A program made the position numbers and the translations under genes. A stretch of 64,000 nucleotides of DNA from Colias croceus (lineage: Eukaryota > Arthropoda > Insecta > Lepidoptera > Pieridae), in NCBI RefSeq assembly GCF_905220415.1, contig NC_059539.1:8804001-8868000 (forward strand), given 5' to 3'. The stretch's first letter is position 1. Every line of letters starts with the position of its first letter. Positions 33,527-45,872 of the stretch are shown here, in pieces. The notes below the pieces were generated by a model. It did not search any database. It was given only the letters and a program-made list of their open reading frames with translations, and was not told where the DNA came from.

Positions 33527-36500
33527 TTATGTAATGAGACAGGTGTCATGTGCTGTAGGCTGTGCGGTGTCGAGATGCGGCGCGGCGGTTTGTAGCACGC
33601 TGTTTACGACCGCTCTCGCGAGATAGCCCAGCGTCACACCGGCCGGTGCGCCCGCTAGCATACACGACGTTTCTGGTTGCCCGCTATCCTGTTTTTTATT
33701 CAAGTTTCATATTTGAAAATTCTTTTTGTAAACACTGTTGGATATGTTTTCTCTAATGGGTTATATATTAAGTAGTTCAAGGAAAGAAATAGAAAATAGT
33801 GAATTGGTATATTGTAATTTTTTACTGTAAAATTTTTTGTATTCAAAGCATTGGGATTTGAAAGGTACAGCACAATAAACACATACTTTGACCTATGAGC
33901 ACTTTGTGTTATCAAACGACTTAGATAAGATTCTGGTACAAGGTTTGACCATATACACAGAGTATTTATTAAACAGAGCAAATATTTTGCAGTTACAAAG
34001 CAGGATTGTAGCGAACACACAGAGAATCTCGATACAGAGGACTCACCTTAGCATACGTAGAGTGTGCGTCATCTAACAATTTGTCAAGATCCAGAGGCTG
34101 CTGCATATACAACTCGGGATTACGTCGCAATATTGTAGCAAACACACAGAGTAGTTCTACACAGAGCTGGCGCCGCGCCGCGGACGCGATGCGAACTAAC
34201 GCTTCCTCTACGAGTAACGCGAATGATAACTCCGAACGGGACATATTGACTAGAGTTGGCTGGGCGGGGATTGCATGACCCTGGAATATATTATAAATAT
34301 TAAAGATAGATTTAATTCGAAATAATAAAAAGTGTATGAATATCATCAAACAGTTCATACATCATATAATTATAGGCTTGTAGTAGCAATTTCTTCCAAA
34401 TTAATTAAAAAAATGATTTAAATTAAATAATAAGTCTAAAGAAAAAGCATCTTTAACTTGTAGGACATAAAGTTCTTTCTTACTTGTACAATGATTCCCT
34501 TGGGTGTTCGTAGAAGAATATCCCAGACCTGTACATAGAAGTGTTTTGGAACTCGACAAAGGCAACCTTCGAGCTGACGGCGTTGTAGAGGCGTTAATCT
34601 TAAAACATAAATGGTAATGAATTATTTAAATTGGTCATTTATAACTTACTAGCTGTGCCCAGCGGTTTCACCCGCGTTGCTCCGATCTTGTTGGTCTTAG
34701 CGTGATGATATATAGCCTATAGGCTTCCTCGATGAATGGGCTATTTAACACCGAAAGAATTTTTCAAATTGGACCAGTAGTTCTTGAGATTATCGCGTTC
34801 AAACAAACAAACTCTTCAGCTTTATAATATAAGTATAGATTTGTCAAGTCTTAAGACGCATAGTAAATGTCTTTAAATTAACTAAAAATGCTTTGTTGTT
34901 TTGAATATTTACCCTTTTTCATCAGCCCAATCAGAAACAGTTAGAACTTTTTGTAGAAGAGTACGCAATTTGTATGGCGACAAACTTTCCAATGTGGCAT
35001 CTGCTCTTTTCTCATTAGGAAATATCTCTAGATAAATCCGAATAGCTTCGAGAACCCAACCGACTCGGATTTTGAGAATGCCTCGAAACATGTCCGGATT
35101 TGTGCCTATTAGTCGTCCACAGTATAATACTATTTCCTGGAAAATTAATAATATTTATAATTACATCAGTTATGATTTAACGTTTAACTTTAATTTATCT
35201 ATCATGTTTGTCTTAACGCATTAACAACAAAGTCCATCCGCTACATCTGTCTGTATCCCCATCTGTTCACAATAAACTTCAAATACTGCACGGATTTGTA
35301 TGTGCTTGCCGATTTCGTAAATTTAAATAACACTGAGCGAAGTCGGGGAAATCGCTAGTTAAAATTACCTGTTGTAATACGGCGCCAATAACATCGTAAG
35401 GTTGAATAGTGCTATACATAACAGATTGTATTTCACCGGGCGTCATTGGTTTGTCGAACACTGTCTCTTTCTGACCAATCACACCTACCGTGAGCTGCAA
35501 CCAAAAGTGCATTCATTATGAATTTCATTTATATACAAGAAAAAAAAAAGAAGGTATATTTGTTCATAGTAAACTGTTACACAAATATCCACACTTTAAA
35601 CCATTATACAACACTTAAAAAGTTGAAAGCAACATCTATTATCAGTAAAAACTAACCTGTTTCCCATTGACCAAAACAGTGGTTATAAATGGGCTTATAG
35701 AGTCCACAGTATGATTGAGCAGAGAGGAGCAATACCGCACCGCCTTCCAGTGTCGCAACACACCCGCGCTGTGGTACAGGCTCTTGAGCGACTCTAGAGC
35801 ATTCACACCGTTCACCTGCATTCAAATACGATAATCATCATCATCACCAATCTTTATTATAATCATCATCATCATCATCAATGATAATCGTGTAAAAGTG
35901 GAGGTAAGATTTCAGGTCATAAATAGATATAATGTACTGGATCAACTTTGACTACTACTGACTACTACTACTAAAAAAGTTTTAATTATACTTATTTTTA
36001 TTTCGTATATTTACTTTTTAAAATCGATTCATCTAATCGATGATCTACCGTACTAATTACGATAGATCATCGATTATTCTGCTATTACGTCATACGTAGC
36101 AAGGTACTTGCACGCTTTATAGTTGACGCTATATCTATATACGATTACTAGATTACAACCGACTATGTTACCTCGTACATCGGCCCCTCTCTATCCATCA
36201 GGATGCCCCACAGCTGCGACTGCGCGAATATATTATCTGTGCCCCGCAACGCCGATACCACGTCATGTGTAGCTCTGTGCTTGTAAGCTTCGAAGTTAAC
36301 ACTTTGTTCGCGGTACGTGAGTGTTCGTGGCACGTCAGTTAGTGACTGGTAGCCGATGTAGTCGTGTTGGAGTTGCTTGAACTGCGTGAACATTTCTGAC
36401 GGGAACTCGCCTTGGCTCATGAAGTCGAGATGCTCTGTGTGGATAAATGAGTCCATTGTTATGTAAGAAGTAATAATAAGTATAAAAAATGTAATGTAAA

Positions 36501-39500
36501 TAACACAGTTGAAAGACAATTTAGGACATTTTATTTTCATTTAAATATTTTTTCACTAAAGAGAAAAAAATATTTTTTTTAATAATATAGGTACCTAATA
36601 TTATTAATTATTATGTTACATAAACACGAAATGTGTTGGTCTAAACAATATTACATTTTAATGCTCAATATATAAATCCAAAGTAATTTGTATAAACAAA
36701 AAACTCTCATACCAATACAAGAACTAGAGATGAGATTCTGCAATCTTCCCAAGCGCACTTTGACCCCGTCGCAGTGGCCCTTCTTCAGCATAGCGAGCAG
36801 GTCGAGCATCTGCTTGAAGTGCGGGTCCCGCATGTGCTCCTCGCGCACTAACAGACAGACGGTTGGACGACCGGATAGTCGCCAGTATCTGTTGGAATAT
36901 TATGTAAATTTCACGATTGGTTAGATTATATTATAATATGCCCTGTATGTGAAAATCAATGTAGAGATGGGAGTAAAATACTCTATAAGTCTTGGCTTTA
37001 ATGATAAATTTACAGCTGTTGTTGTATTAACAAGATTTTCTTTTTTATGTTAAATAATAAATTTTTGAGAGTATAGTGTATGTAAAGAGAGGGAATTATT
37101 ATGTCATCTCTTGCGCACGTGCAACGGTGACACATCACATAGCTCACACAGCTCAGTTGGCTGCAGGCGGTCGGAGTAAGAGCCGATAATAGGGAAGGAC
37201 ATACACTACAGAGAGCAAAAATAAAAATCTTATAACATAAGAAAAATAGACTCACTTTCCGACAAACTGTAATTCTGTCTTGATGTCATCGATCAACAAC
37301 GCCATGTCTCGGTACAGGTAAAATTCAGACACTTCAAATATTAGCGGATAGCATAATACCGTCATTCCGCAGACTCTGTAAATCTGTAAAATAAGTATGA
37401 AGTCTAATTTGATCTTTATCTTTGAGAAAATAATGCTGCCATAGTGTGAATTAAAGTGAAATAAAAATGTATAAATTTAAGAAATAGAATACATGAAGAA
37501 TATTATACTTCTTGTTATTACTTACTTTACTGGTTCCTAATGATCCGACAGGTCTGATTGGTCGACCTGTCAGTTTTAATTTGCCACAAACTCCTAGCTC
37601 TCGGTAAACATGTACTAATTGGGTAGAACTACAAATCTGAAAAATTTCATTAACTTATTAATAATGGTGAGAAAAATTAATAAATACTACAAATACGTTT
37701 GGAAATATCTTAATAAATAAAAATGTAATAATTTTAGAAAAAATACTAATAAAAATAAAAATGTAATAATTTTAGAAAAAATACTAGATTATATAAATTT
37801 GGATATTAAACAGTTCGCAAGTAATACCTGGACTGGTTCAACTTCGTGCGGCGTTTGAGTCTGTATACCGTAAGTGCCCATCATGGCTTGAAGTCTCATT
37901 GACTCTGCTATTAAAACAACTTGTACCACAAGATCTGTTGCAATACCCTGTAAAATTGCAATATATATTTCTAATATATAACGATAAATAGCAGGATAAT
38001 TTATACATAAATACGTTTTTTGCATAAAGGCTGAGCTAACATAAGTGCTACAACATTAAAAATACATAAATAATTGGTAACTATTTTATTAATCGTAGCT
38101 TCATACAAGAATTAGAACAACTAAGCGGTACATATATGTGAATACTTGCTTATATTAAACAAGCTTCAATACTGTGCAGTTTATTACATGGCATACATTG
38201 CTTGGCTAATTCAGTGACACAAAAGTGCTCTGATTTACAATAATACTCACAAACGTCGGCTTAGCCTGCGATTTTTGCATGAAAACAAATAACTTGTCGT
38301 TTAGGAATTTCAGAGAATTTATAAAGATATAATAAAACTTAACAAATTTCATTAAATACATTAAATTGAAAGGATTATATAATTTTAATCATTTATGTAT
38401 ATGAAAAACCTATTATTTATTAATAGCTATCATTTCAAATAACTATTAAAAATAAACTATTCGATCTAGATTACACAATTTACCTGAAAAGCCGAATACC
38501 TCCCGGCTCGACGGGGTCGGTTGTAAGAAGGTAAGTATCGCCGAATAGGATCCAGTTCATTGACGTGCAGTAAACCGCCCGTTAGTAATTGAGCCAATAC
38601 AAATAACGACTGCGCCCATAGGAACAGACCACCGGTATCTAGAACATGAATATTAATAAAAAAAATATTTTGCAATTATATATATCTTGGTTGCATTACC
38701 ATTTACCTCCACCTAATAACACAGACTTTGAAAAATTCTCATTAGTCAAACCTATTGAGTTGTTCATAAAGTTTCACCGTTCCCTTGACAAACAAAGTGG
38801 TAACAAAATAATGCGCTATTTTAAAAATGTCGTCGAATTTTTCACGCGTGTATAATGTACATGTATATTGAGTGCACGTAATACGCACGACTCGCACGCT
38901 CTCATCAATCAGCGGAGCGGCAACGTCGCGTCAATTGCTCGTTATGCGTTTATCGTGCGGCCGTAGAAAGTTCCATCACTACATAGTATGAAACAAAAAA
39001 AATCTTTAAAACTACCGAACGGATTTTAATGCGGTTTTTTTAAATACATAGAGTGATTCAATAGGAAGGTTTTAGTGTATAAGTAATTTGTTAGGTTTAA
39101 GAGACAAAGCGGGCGAAGCCGCGGGCGGTAAGCTAGTTTTCTATAATGTTATATTCTCCGCAAGATATACGCATGCGTATTGCAATCGTGCGCATGACAT
39201 GCGTATTACGTGAACCGTAGGCCTTAGTGACCATTTCCTATTATCTTATTACAGATTAAGTCTTATTCCTGTTCAAATTATTAATTTATTTTATTCATAA
39301 AACTTGAATTTAAAAAAATTATAATTATTGCTGTACTTTTTAAAACACATACCTACTTACTGAATTGTGAATAAAATAAGATGTTAGTTAAATCTCAACA
39401 TACACATATAAAAAAGGTGAATGGTGCCACGGAGCTATAGTGCTCATGGTGAAACAATCACACGTATTACAAATAATTTAAATTTGTTTATTTACGAAAG

Positions 39501-42500
39501 TGCAGGTTTTAAAAAAGGTGCCATTGAAGTCAGCTACGTAAATATAAGTAAAGATCTACATTGTACTTAAGTAGTTGAAATTGAAAGAAGATCAAACTAG
39601 TTACTGTGGAAATATTTTGTGCGGAGGCTCAAGATGGATATTATTAGTGCAATATAGCGTTAAAGTGGCAAAGAAAGCTTAGAAATCGTCAGGATAGAAG
39701 CACAAGAATGTTTGCAATTTTGGTTCACACAGGCGTTACCTTTATTTTCGCTATCACCGGGTTGGTCTGAAATTATACATATAATGAAATTTTAAATTTC
39801 TTCTCTTGCAGTAACTGAATATAAGGACTAGATTATATTCAGGTAATGTTAGCGTTGTATTTTTTAATACAACAAATTCATTTTGGATGCTGTTATATCG
39901 AAAAAAATAAGTTGTTTTCCATTATCGTGTTCTAAGACGATGTAAATTGAACACAATACATTTTTACATAAATTATTTTGAAGTGTGGATAATGTAAACA
40001 TTTAATTAGGATGTACCTATACCAATTTGACATAATATAAAGTCATTAAGAATTAAGATATATTCTATGAGTGTAGGTCGAAAATCCAAAGATCCGAGTT
40101 GTGTGAAATCACTATTTTCCTATTGATGCTTCAGTGCATTGTCGGATGATTAATTAAGTTTAATAATAATAAGGAATATAGGTATGAACATACTCGCAGG
40201 AAGTCTTCGAACTGAATAAGGTTCGGTGCGTTCATTTTCTATTCCTTCCTTTGGTACATAATAGTACCATGGAATTACTGGATCTGGAATAGATATTATA
40301 TTCTTATATATGTATAGTATAGTCTAGATATAGTCTTGTTACGATACATAAAAAGGTTAATATGCTGTCAGTAATATAGTAATGTTGATAGAGCATAGTT
40401 GCATGGCCTAGAGCATGTTATTTGAATTTATTCCTTCATATAAAAATTGAAGATGTACAGAATAAATACCTCCAAACTCATCCATATAAATTCTCGTTTT
40501 CAACAACCTCTGATACTCTTCTACTTGTTCAGGCAGAGTCCGGAACACTCCATCGATTATCATCATCACATAGAATAACGGCCATTCTGACTCAATACCA
40601 TCAAACTCCTTAAGTTCTCCCTCGTTATAATATCGTCTATTTGGATCCTCTAGTGCACTCTTAAATCCATCTCGGCTGAATCTTTTAAAACCGTATTTGC
40701 CTTTCAATCGATTTAAGAGGTTTGATTTTGTTAATTGCACTAAGATTTCTTCATGGGTGGCGAATGCGGGAAACGATATTGTAGGGAGGAGAGCCGCATC
40801 AACTCCCTGTAAAGAGTTTAAATCTATGGTAACCATATGATTATTGAGAAGAGCGTAAATTAAAAAGGGTACATTGCAATATTATATGCAGTGAAAAGTC
40901 GTTAGAATGGAAGGTGTAATTACGAAAAAATACGATTTAAAAGTAAACATCCAAGTATTTTTAAATTTTAACAATTTCTTTTTGTGTGAATTCCTTTATG
41001 ATATCCAATAAAAAAAATTTATTGAACTGACCTTGGAACTTGATTCACGAGGTAGCATGGTTTCAAAAATACTTCTGTTTCGATTATGTGCGTCAATATC
41101 CACGTACACCACACTCCAGGACGCGCCTTTGTCTCCAAACAAATTGCAACCATTGATTGCTTCTAAAGCCGCCTTAGCCATACCTGGAACAGAATAAGCG
41201 AATTATTTTTATGTTATCAATTTTTTTAAATTACATATTCTAGAATAGGATATGAATCGACAAAAGAATAGCTACGTAAGTACGTAGCTATGCAAGTGCA
41301 TACCTCATATGCATAATTATTGCCAAATTAATTCCACACAAAAACTTATAATGATATTTTAAAATTTTATACCTTCAATATCTCTATTGAAGGTATACTT
41401 AGAATTTTAATTTGAATAATCCAATTTAAACATATATATATAAAGGAAATACGAGGAAAATTTAAAAATAAACAAAATGAAACTAAGAAAAAATTTATAT
41501 CATACATCCCTGCTGTGCATATCAAAAACTCACCTATAGAAGAAGCATGTATTTCTGGCTTTCCATCATTGTATTTGGAGCCTCTTTCCCACATTCCATA
41601 ATCTGGTGTTCTGTATGCTCTTTCCACATAGTACACTAAATTCTGTACAAATGCTACTTCATCCTGTAAGTTATAAAAAAAATTGTACTGAAATCAATTA
41701 TTCACCTAAATAGTTTCTAAAGTTTTATGCATGAAGAAAAGTTAATAGTTCAGGATACATCGCCCATTTTTGCAAGTGACTACTATCAAGCTGATTTTCC
41801 GTTTGTAGCTTTATTTTGATGAGACACCGAATAATTTCGTGTACGAAACTCTCGATTGTGGTAGCTAACAGAGATAACAAGGATAAAATTTTTTGATTTG
41901 ATGGTTCTCAAATATTTATAACGCAATTTGTAGGACAATATGTCTGTTGAATTATATAAACATTAACTAAGTGAAAACAAAAAAATCAGCTTGTTAGTAA
42001 TCATTTATGATGATCTCGTTATCGATACACTTTGGAAAGGGGGACTCTTTGAACAAACCATAGATTTTGTAGGACAAATATTTTTTCGAATAATTTAGGT
42101 AATTATCTTGAGATTGAACAAAAAAAATTCATTCAGTTAGTAATAAATATTTGAGAACCATCAAATCAAAAATTTTTATCCTTGTTATCTCTGTTAGCTA
42201 CCACAATCGAGACTTTCATACACGAAATTATTGGGCGTCTCATCAAAATAAAGCTACAAACGGGAAATTAGCTTGATAGTAGTCACTTGCAAAAATGGGA
42301 GATGTATTCTGAACTATAAGAGAAAGAAAACTATAGGAAACTTCTTATAAAGTTTTTTGCTGATATTTGAGATGGAATTCTTCTTACATAAACTTTGTAA
42401 CCCTATAATAATTGAACAGTTGAAAAGGACAGTAAGCTAGAGTAGAGGCTTCGCCCGCTTTGTCTAATACCTAATAAATTATATACTAAAACCTTCCTCT

Positions 42501-43720
42501 TGAATCACTCTATCTATTTAAAAAAACCGCATCAAAGTCCGTTGCGTAGTTTTAAAGATTTAAGCGTACAAAGGGACATAGGGACAGAGAAAGCAACTTT
42601 GTTTTATACTATGTAGTGATTTAAATTAACCTGTGTATAAATAATCTGCAGGCCAGATGTGATCATTTGTACCAGAAACAGCAAATACAAAGAAACAACA
42701 TCAATCTGAAGGTGATGGTACTGATCATCGCTAAGCACAGGCTCTCCAGTTGTCAAATGGAATTTAACATGTAGTGCGTGAGCTGCACTCTGTCTTGTCT
42801 TGAATGCTTCAACCCTTGCTGCTTGTTTTATCCAACATTCTAATATACCGCGCATACATTTAACTGTGCTTTGTCCCAGTTCATGAGATTTCCCTCTGTC
42901 ATCGTCTATTCGTCTGTACAAAAAAAAGCATTTAAAAATAGTAGGAATATCCAAATGTAGGTACAAAAAAAGTGTGTGTGTACTTGTACACACGTTAGAA
43001 GTTATACTTTGGCTTATGGAAAAAATACTAGAATATACAACTTGAACATAGTTATCAATTTTCATACCACCTAGAACTAACTTCATGCTGTTAAATTTAG
43101 GTGTTGGTGTGCGCGCGCATCGTAAAAATTCACTCAAAAGAAGTATAACTTCAAAAATTATTTATTTTTATGAGTAAGTAAGCAAGTATATTTATTACCT
43201 GTATGCCTGATAGAGACCCCATACTGCAGATGCACAATAAATGCTGTCTCTTACACTTCCAACATGTAAATCTGATGAAAGTACTGGGAATAACCCTGTG
43301 ATTGGGCTTTGGAATCTTAAAAGTTGTCTTTTAACTGCAAAAATTATATATAACAATTTACATTATAATTCTCAGATTAAGTTCATATGAAATAAAGATC
43401 ACAATAAACAATTTCTGGGAGGTCCTGTATATAGCAATTGCAATTCCTTTCATACAAAGATAATTATTATTATTACTACTTAAAATATAAAAGTGTATGT
43501 TATAAAAGAGATGTTCAAAATAATAAATTAAATTAATAATTTAGTTGAAACAAATCAAGCCAAATCATAAAATATGTATTGTGTTTAGTGATTATATCTT
43601 ACCAATAGCATAATAAATATCTAATTGTCTAACAGTGTCTTCATAATTTGCTATCTTTAGGAACTGCTGAGCATTTATGTCATCGATACTCCCTTGACGA
43701 ATCATTAGGTCTGGATTTGC
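33527..43720 (-). CDS. PHKB: Phosphorylase b kinase regulatory subunit beta (5' end incomplete)
   Basis: Twenty-one coding exons recognised, all phases consistent: 43720-43603, 43334-43199, 42913-42631, 41663-41534, 41183-41032, 40806-40470, 40283-40194, 39766-39740, 38638-38484, 38265-38251, 37947-37828, 37636-37526, 37383-37256, 36888-36713, 36434-36172, 35815-35657, 35494-35369, 35136-34913, 34598-34484, 34280-34047, 33688-33527; 1086 residues against about 1093 in human. It scaffolds and regulates the kinase that activates glycogen phosphorylase. Diagnostic blocks: YRRIDDDRGKSHELGQ, VWGLYQAYR, GLQIIY, WERGSKYNDGKPE, DAHNRNR, RLKGKYGFKRF, YGIQTQTPHEVEPVQ (beta rather than alpha), LKIRVGWVLEAI. 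It ends in Cys-Leu-Ile-Thr, a CaaX farnesylation motif as in mammalian PHKB. Exons of 27 and 15 nt are in frame and could be optional. The first coding exon is not found; the acceptor at 43721 shows it lies upstream, unless the Met six codons in is used. Confidence 0.93.
34649..34839 (-). mobile_element. Non-autonomous Helitron-like element, TCTATAC family
   Basis: Reverse-orientation relative of 8375-8567: minus strand starts TCTATACTTATATTATAAAG and ends in CTAG. Lies in a PHKB intron. Confidence 0.65.
35852..35881. repeat. (ATC)n microsatellite
   Basis: Run of ATC units in the PHKB intron just upstream of the exon at 35815-35657, with a shorter run beginning near 35830. Confidence 0.7.
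38251..38265 (-). other. PHKB: Candidate 15-nt PHKB micro-exon
   Basis: GCTAAGCCGACGTTT (Ala-Lys-Pro-Thr-Phe) lies between a CGCAG acceptor and a strong GTGAGT donor. Both neighbouring exons meet it in phase 0, so inclusion or skipping keeps the frame. It falls between the GRYSAFQ and ATDLVVQVVLIAES blocks, a region that is variable between species. Confidence 0.55.
38873..39217. mobile_element. MITE with CACGTAATACGCA ends, split by a Helitron-like element
   Basis: CACGTAATACGCACG at 38875 is mirrored by TGCGTATTACGTG ending near 39213. Removing the Helitron-like element at 38976-39136 leaves about 185 bp, showing the order of insertion. It sits in a PHKB intron. Confidence 0.5.
38976..39136 (+). 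mobile_element. Non-autonomous Helitron-like element, TCACTACATAG family
   Basis: Starts TCACTACATAGTATGAAAC, ends GCGGGCGGTAAGCTAG before T. Same family as 10901-11097. Nested in a MITE. Confidence 0.65.
39740..39766 (-). other. PHKB: 27-nt PHKB micro-exon
   Basis: Encodes NQPGDSENK with one split codon at each end; flanked by TTTCAG acceptor and GTAACG donor. Both sides have the same phase, so skipping keeps the frame. It lies before the GGLFLWAQSLFVLAQLL block, where human PHKB has a longer linker. Confidence 0.65.
41745..42317. mobile_element. Foldback element with about 175 bp inverted arms
   Basis: The left arm from ATAGTTCAGGATACATCGCC to about 41922 reappears inverted at about 42140-42317 with a few differences, including TTGCAAGTGACTACTATCAA and TAGCTAACAGAGATAACAAG. 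The unique middle is about 215 bp and non-coding. It lies in the PHKB intron between 41663 and 42631. Confidence 0.8.
42436..42619 (-). mobile_element. Degraded Helitron-like element, TCACTACATAG family
   Basis: Minus strand starts TCACTACATAG and keeps the body of 10901-11097 (CCTCTTGAATCACTCTATC on the plus strand); part of the GC-rich 3' hairpin is deleted. It abuts the donor of the PHKB exon 42913-42631. Confidence 0.55.
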
Positions 43721-43773
43721 CTGCAATTCATACAGTATCATATTATGAGATCAATACAAAAGTTTTGTTGCAA

Positions 43774-43957
43774 TCTATACTAATATTATACTTAAAGAGG
43801 AAAGGTTTGTAATTATGTATGTATGGTTTTCACGCATAAACTACTGGACCGATTTTGATGAAATTTGGCACAGACAATCTTTAGACCCTGAGAAAGAACA
43901 TAGGCTACCTTTTATTGCGAAATATGTACCACGGGCGAAGCCGGGGCGGACCGCTAG
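43774..43957 (+). mobile_element. Non-autonomous Helitron-like element, GGACCGCTAG family
   Basis: Begins TCTATACTAATATTATACTT, ends GGGGCGGACCGCTAG before T; near-identical body to 20833-21015 (GGCACAGACAATCTTTAGAC). Upstream of the first PHKB exon found. Confidence 0.65.
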
Positions 43958-45380
43958 TTATAAATAATATGAAAGTTCTTTACCAAACTTTAAAAAAAAT
44001 GCGAAAAAAATTAAATGCTTAACATAGATACATTATTAATGTCTTAAATACACAAAAAATTATATAAGTACATATTTTATCAAAGAATTTTAATAGGTAT
44101 GAAATTTAATCATGTACCTAGTTAAAACTATAGACTTTGAAGTTTAATTGTTTTGACTTTTATCGCCGACAAATGTCAAGTTTTGTAAGGATGAAGGTCA
44201 GACAAAGGCAATGAATAAGGAATCACATATGGGCAATTTCGTTAAAATATGTCCACACTGATTTTCGAGTGTCCTATGGGTTGTCATTTATATTTCATCA
44301 AAACTAACAACATTTTATATCAGGAAGTGGATTTTATTACATTGCTATTATAATTTCTTTATAAGACACAAACAAACAGCTTGCCAATCCATTTATTATT
44401 AAAGATATGAAGAAAATTTAATTTTGAGGCACCCAATTTTGACGTGTCCCACAGCAACCAGTCTGTATAAATGTTCATTTTATTTACCAATGTGAAGCAG
44501 TATTATTCAAGTAAAGGTATAAATAAATCACAAAGGGTGAGAGCTATGATTATAAAACGTTAAATTTACGTCCTTTTATAGCAATTATTAGTATTTTTAT
44601 CAATTAAATCGTGTCCTACGATTTCGACCATGTGCGGAATTCCGTTTTGTAACCGTTATATACTCTAAAATAAAGATAAAAACTACTAAATATGTATTTT
44701 TTTCACATAAATGGCAACATTTCTATTGAATCCACCATTTTGAAGAGGTTGTCATAGAAAACTCGAACCGTCAGTCAAAGACTACTATGTATATACGGCC
44801 GTCAGTCGTGTCGAAACTTCTAAAGCGTTACCGTGCAAAAATTTCGCTCCGACTTGTAACTGGGATTTTTCGTGGTAAGTATGTGTTTTTATTCCTAAAA
44901 GTTACAATTTTCGTTACTTATACCCTTATAAATTGAATTAAGTGCATATATTTTAGTGATTGATGGGAATTGTGTGAAAAACAAACAATTGTATCTAGGA
45001 AATCTTTAAACCGTTACTTCCATTTTGTTTGGTTACGTATATGTGGAACGTCGCAGTTACAAAGTGGAAATATAAGGACGAGTTCTCAATGGTCTCATAC
45101 GTAAATATGACTTAAATTAAAAATTATATTTTAACACTCACTAATAAGCTGAAAAATAGCATTGAAGATATCTTTTAATATTCAAAATCACTACATCGAT
45201 TTTTGACTGCTTGAAATTTTTATAAAAAAACAAATAAATAAAAAAATATATATTTTGTCATCCCCATACAAATTTCTCAAATCACCATTTTATTTTGTAT
45301 GGGGATGGCGAAATTATAAAAAAAAATGATTTTGCATTATTTGAAAAGATTATTGTATTCATATTATTTTTTAGGGGAAA

Positions 45381-45594
45381 ATGCCTCTGACCAATGCTGA
45401 GAAAAAACGACGCTATAGGGAAAGATTAAAAGACAACCCTGAAAAAAAAGAAGAAATAAGAAAAAAAATCTAGAGAGAATCAAACGGAAGACCAAAAAGA
45501 TTCAAATTTTACAGAAGAAGAAAAGGCTGCAGAAAAAAGGAAGCAGTGGCGAAAAAAAAAAGCAAAATCATATTTGTGTTATATGTTTTGAATA
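45381..45594 (+). pseudogene. Broken basic protein gene of the 44-46 kb element
   Basis: Preceded by an acceptor (TTTTTTAG). The frame opens MPLTNAEKKRRYRERLKDN and stops at 45472 after 30 codons. Lys/Arg-rich coding potential continues in shifted frames (LERIKRKTKK, then FTEEEKAAEKRKQWRKKKAK), so at least two frameshifts have occurred. I recall similar short basic openings in predicted insect proteins linked to repeats but cannot name the family. No catalytic domain remains. Confidence 0.55.
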
Positions 45595-45667
45595 GAGCAT
45601 GTCAGTTTAATAATTTTACTTTTGAAATATACAATTAAATAAATTAGTTTTATTTTTACTTACGTAT

Positions 45668-45872
45668 TACGAGCTCACCCTTGGCATTAATCTAGCTGTT
45701 ATTAGAGGGGAAGTTGAGGCCCCTTACAGAGCCTACCACCACTTTCTAGACCGAGGCCAATTTAGGAAAAATAATATTTTTCTTATTTGATCCTGGCGGG
45801 AATCAAACCCACGACCTTCCGTTTTCAGGGCAGACTTGCTGTTAACCGCTGCGCCACTGATATGAAACTTGA
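45668..45872 (-). mobile_element. tRNA-derived SINE-like element
   Basis: On the minus strand the head has an A-box-like GTGGCGCAGCGGTTAACAGC and a B-box-like GGGTTTGATTCCC about 30 bp further, then a non-tRNA tail with GGGGCCTCAACTTCCCC. No intact cloverleaf was drawn. Confidence 0.5.

Noticed and set aside
33527..43720. Calling the gene PHKA (alpha subunit)
   Set aside because: YGIQTQTP-EVEP, the RRIDDDRG block and the short CaaX tail fit beta; the calmodulin-binding alpha C-terminus is absent.
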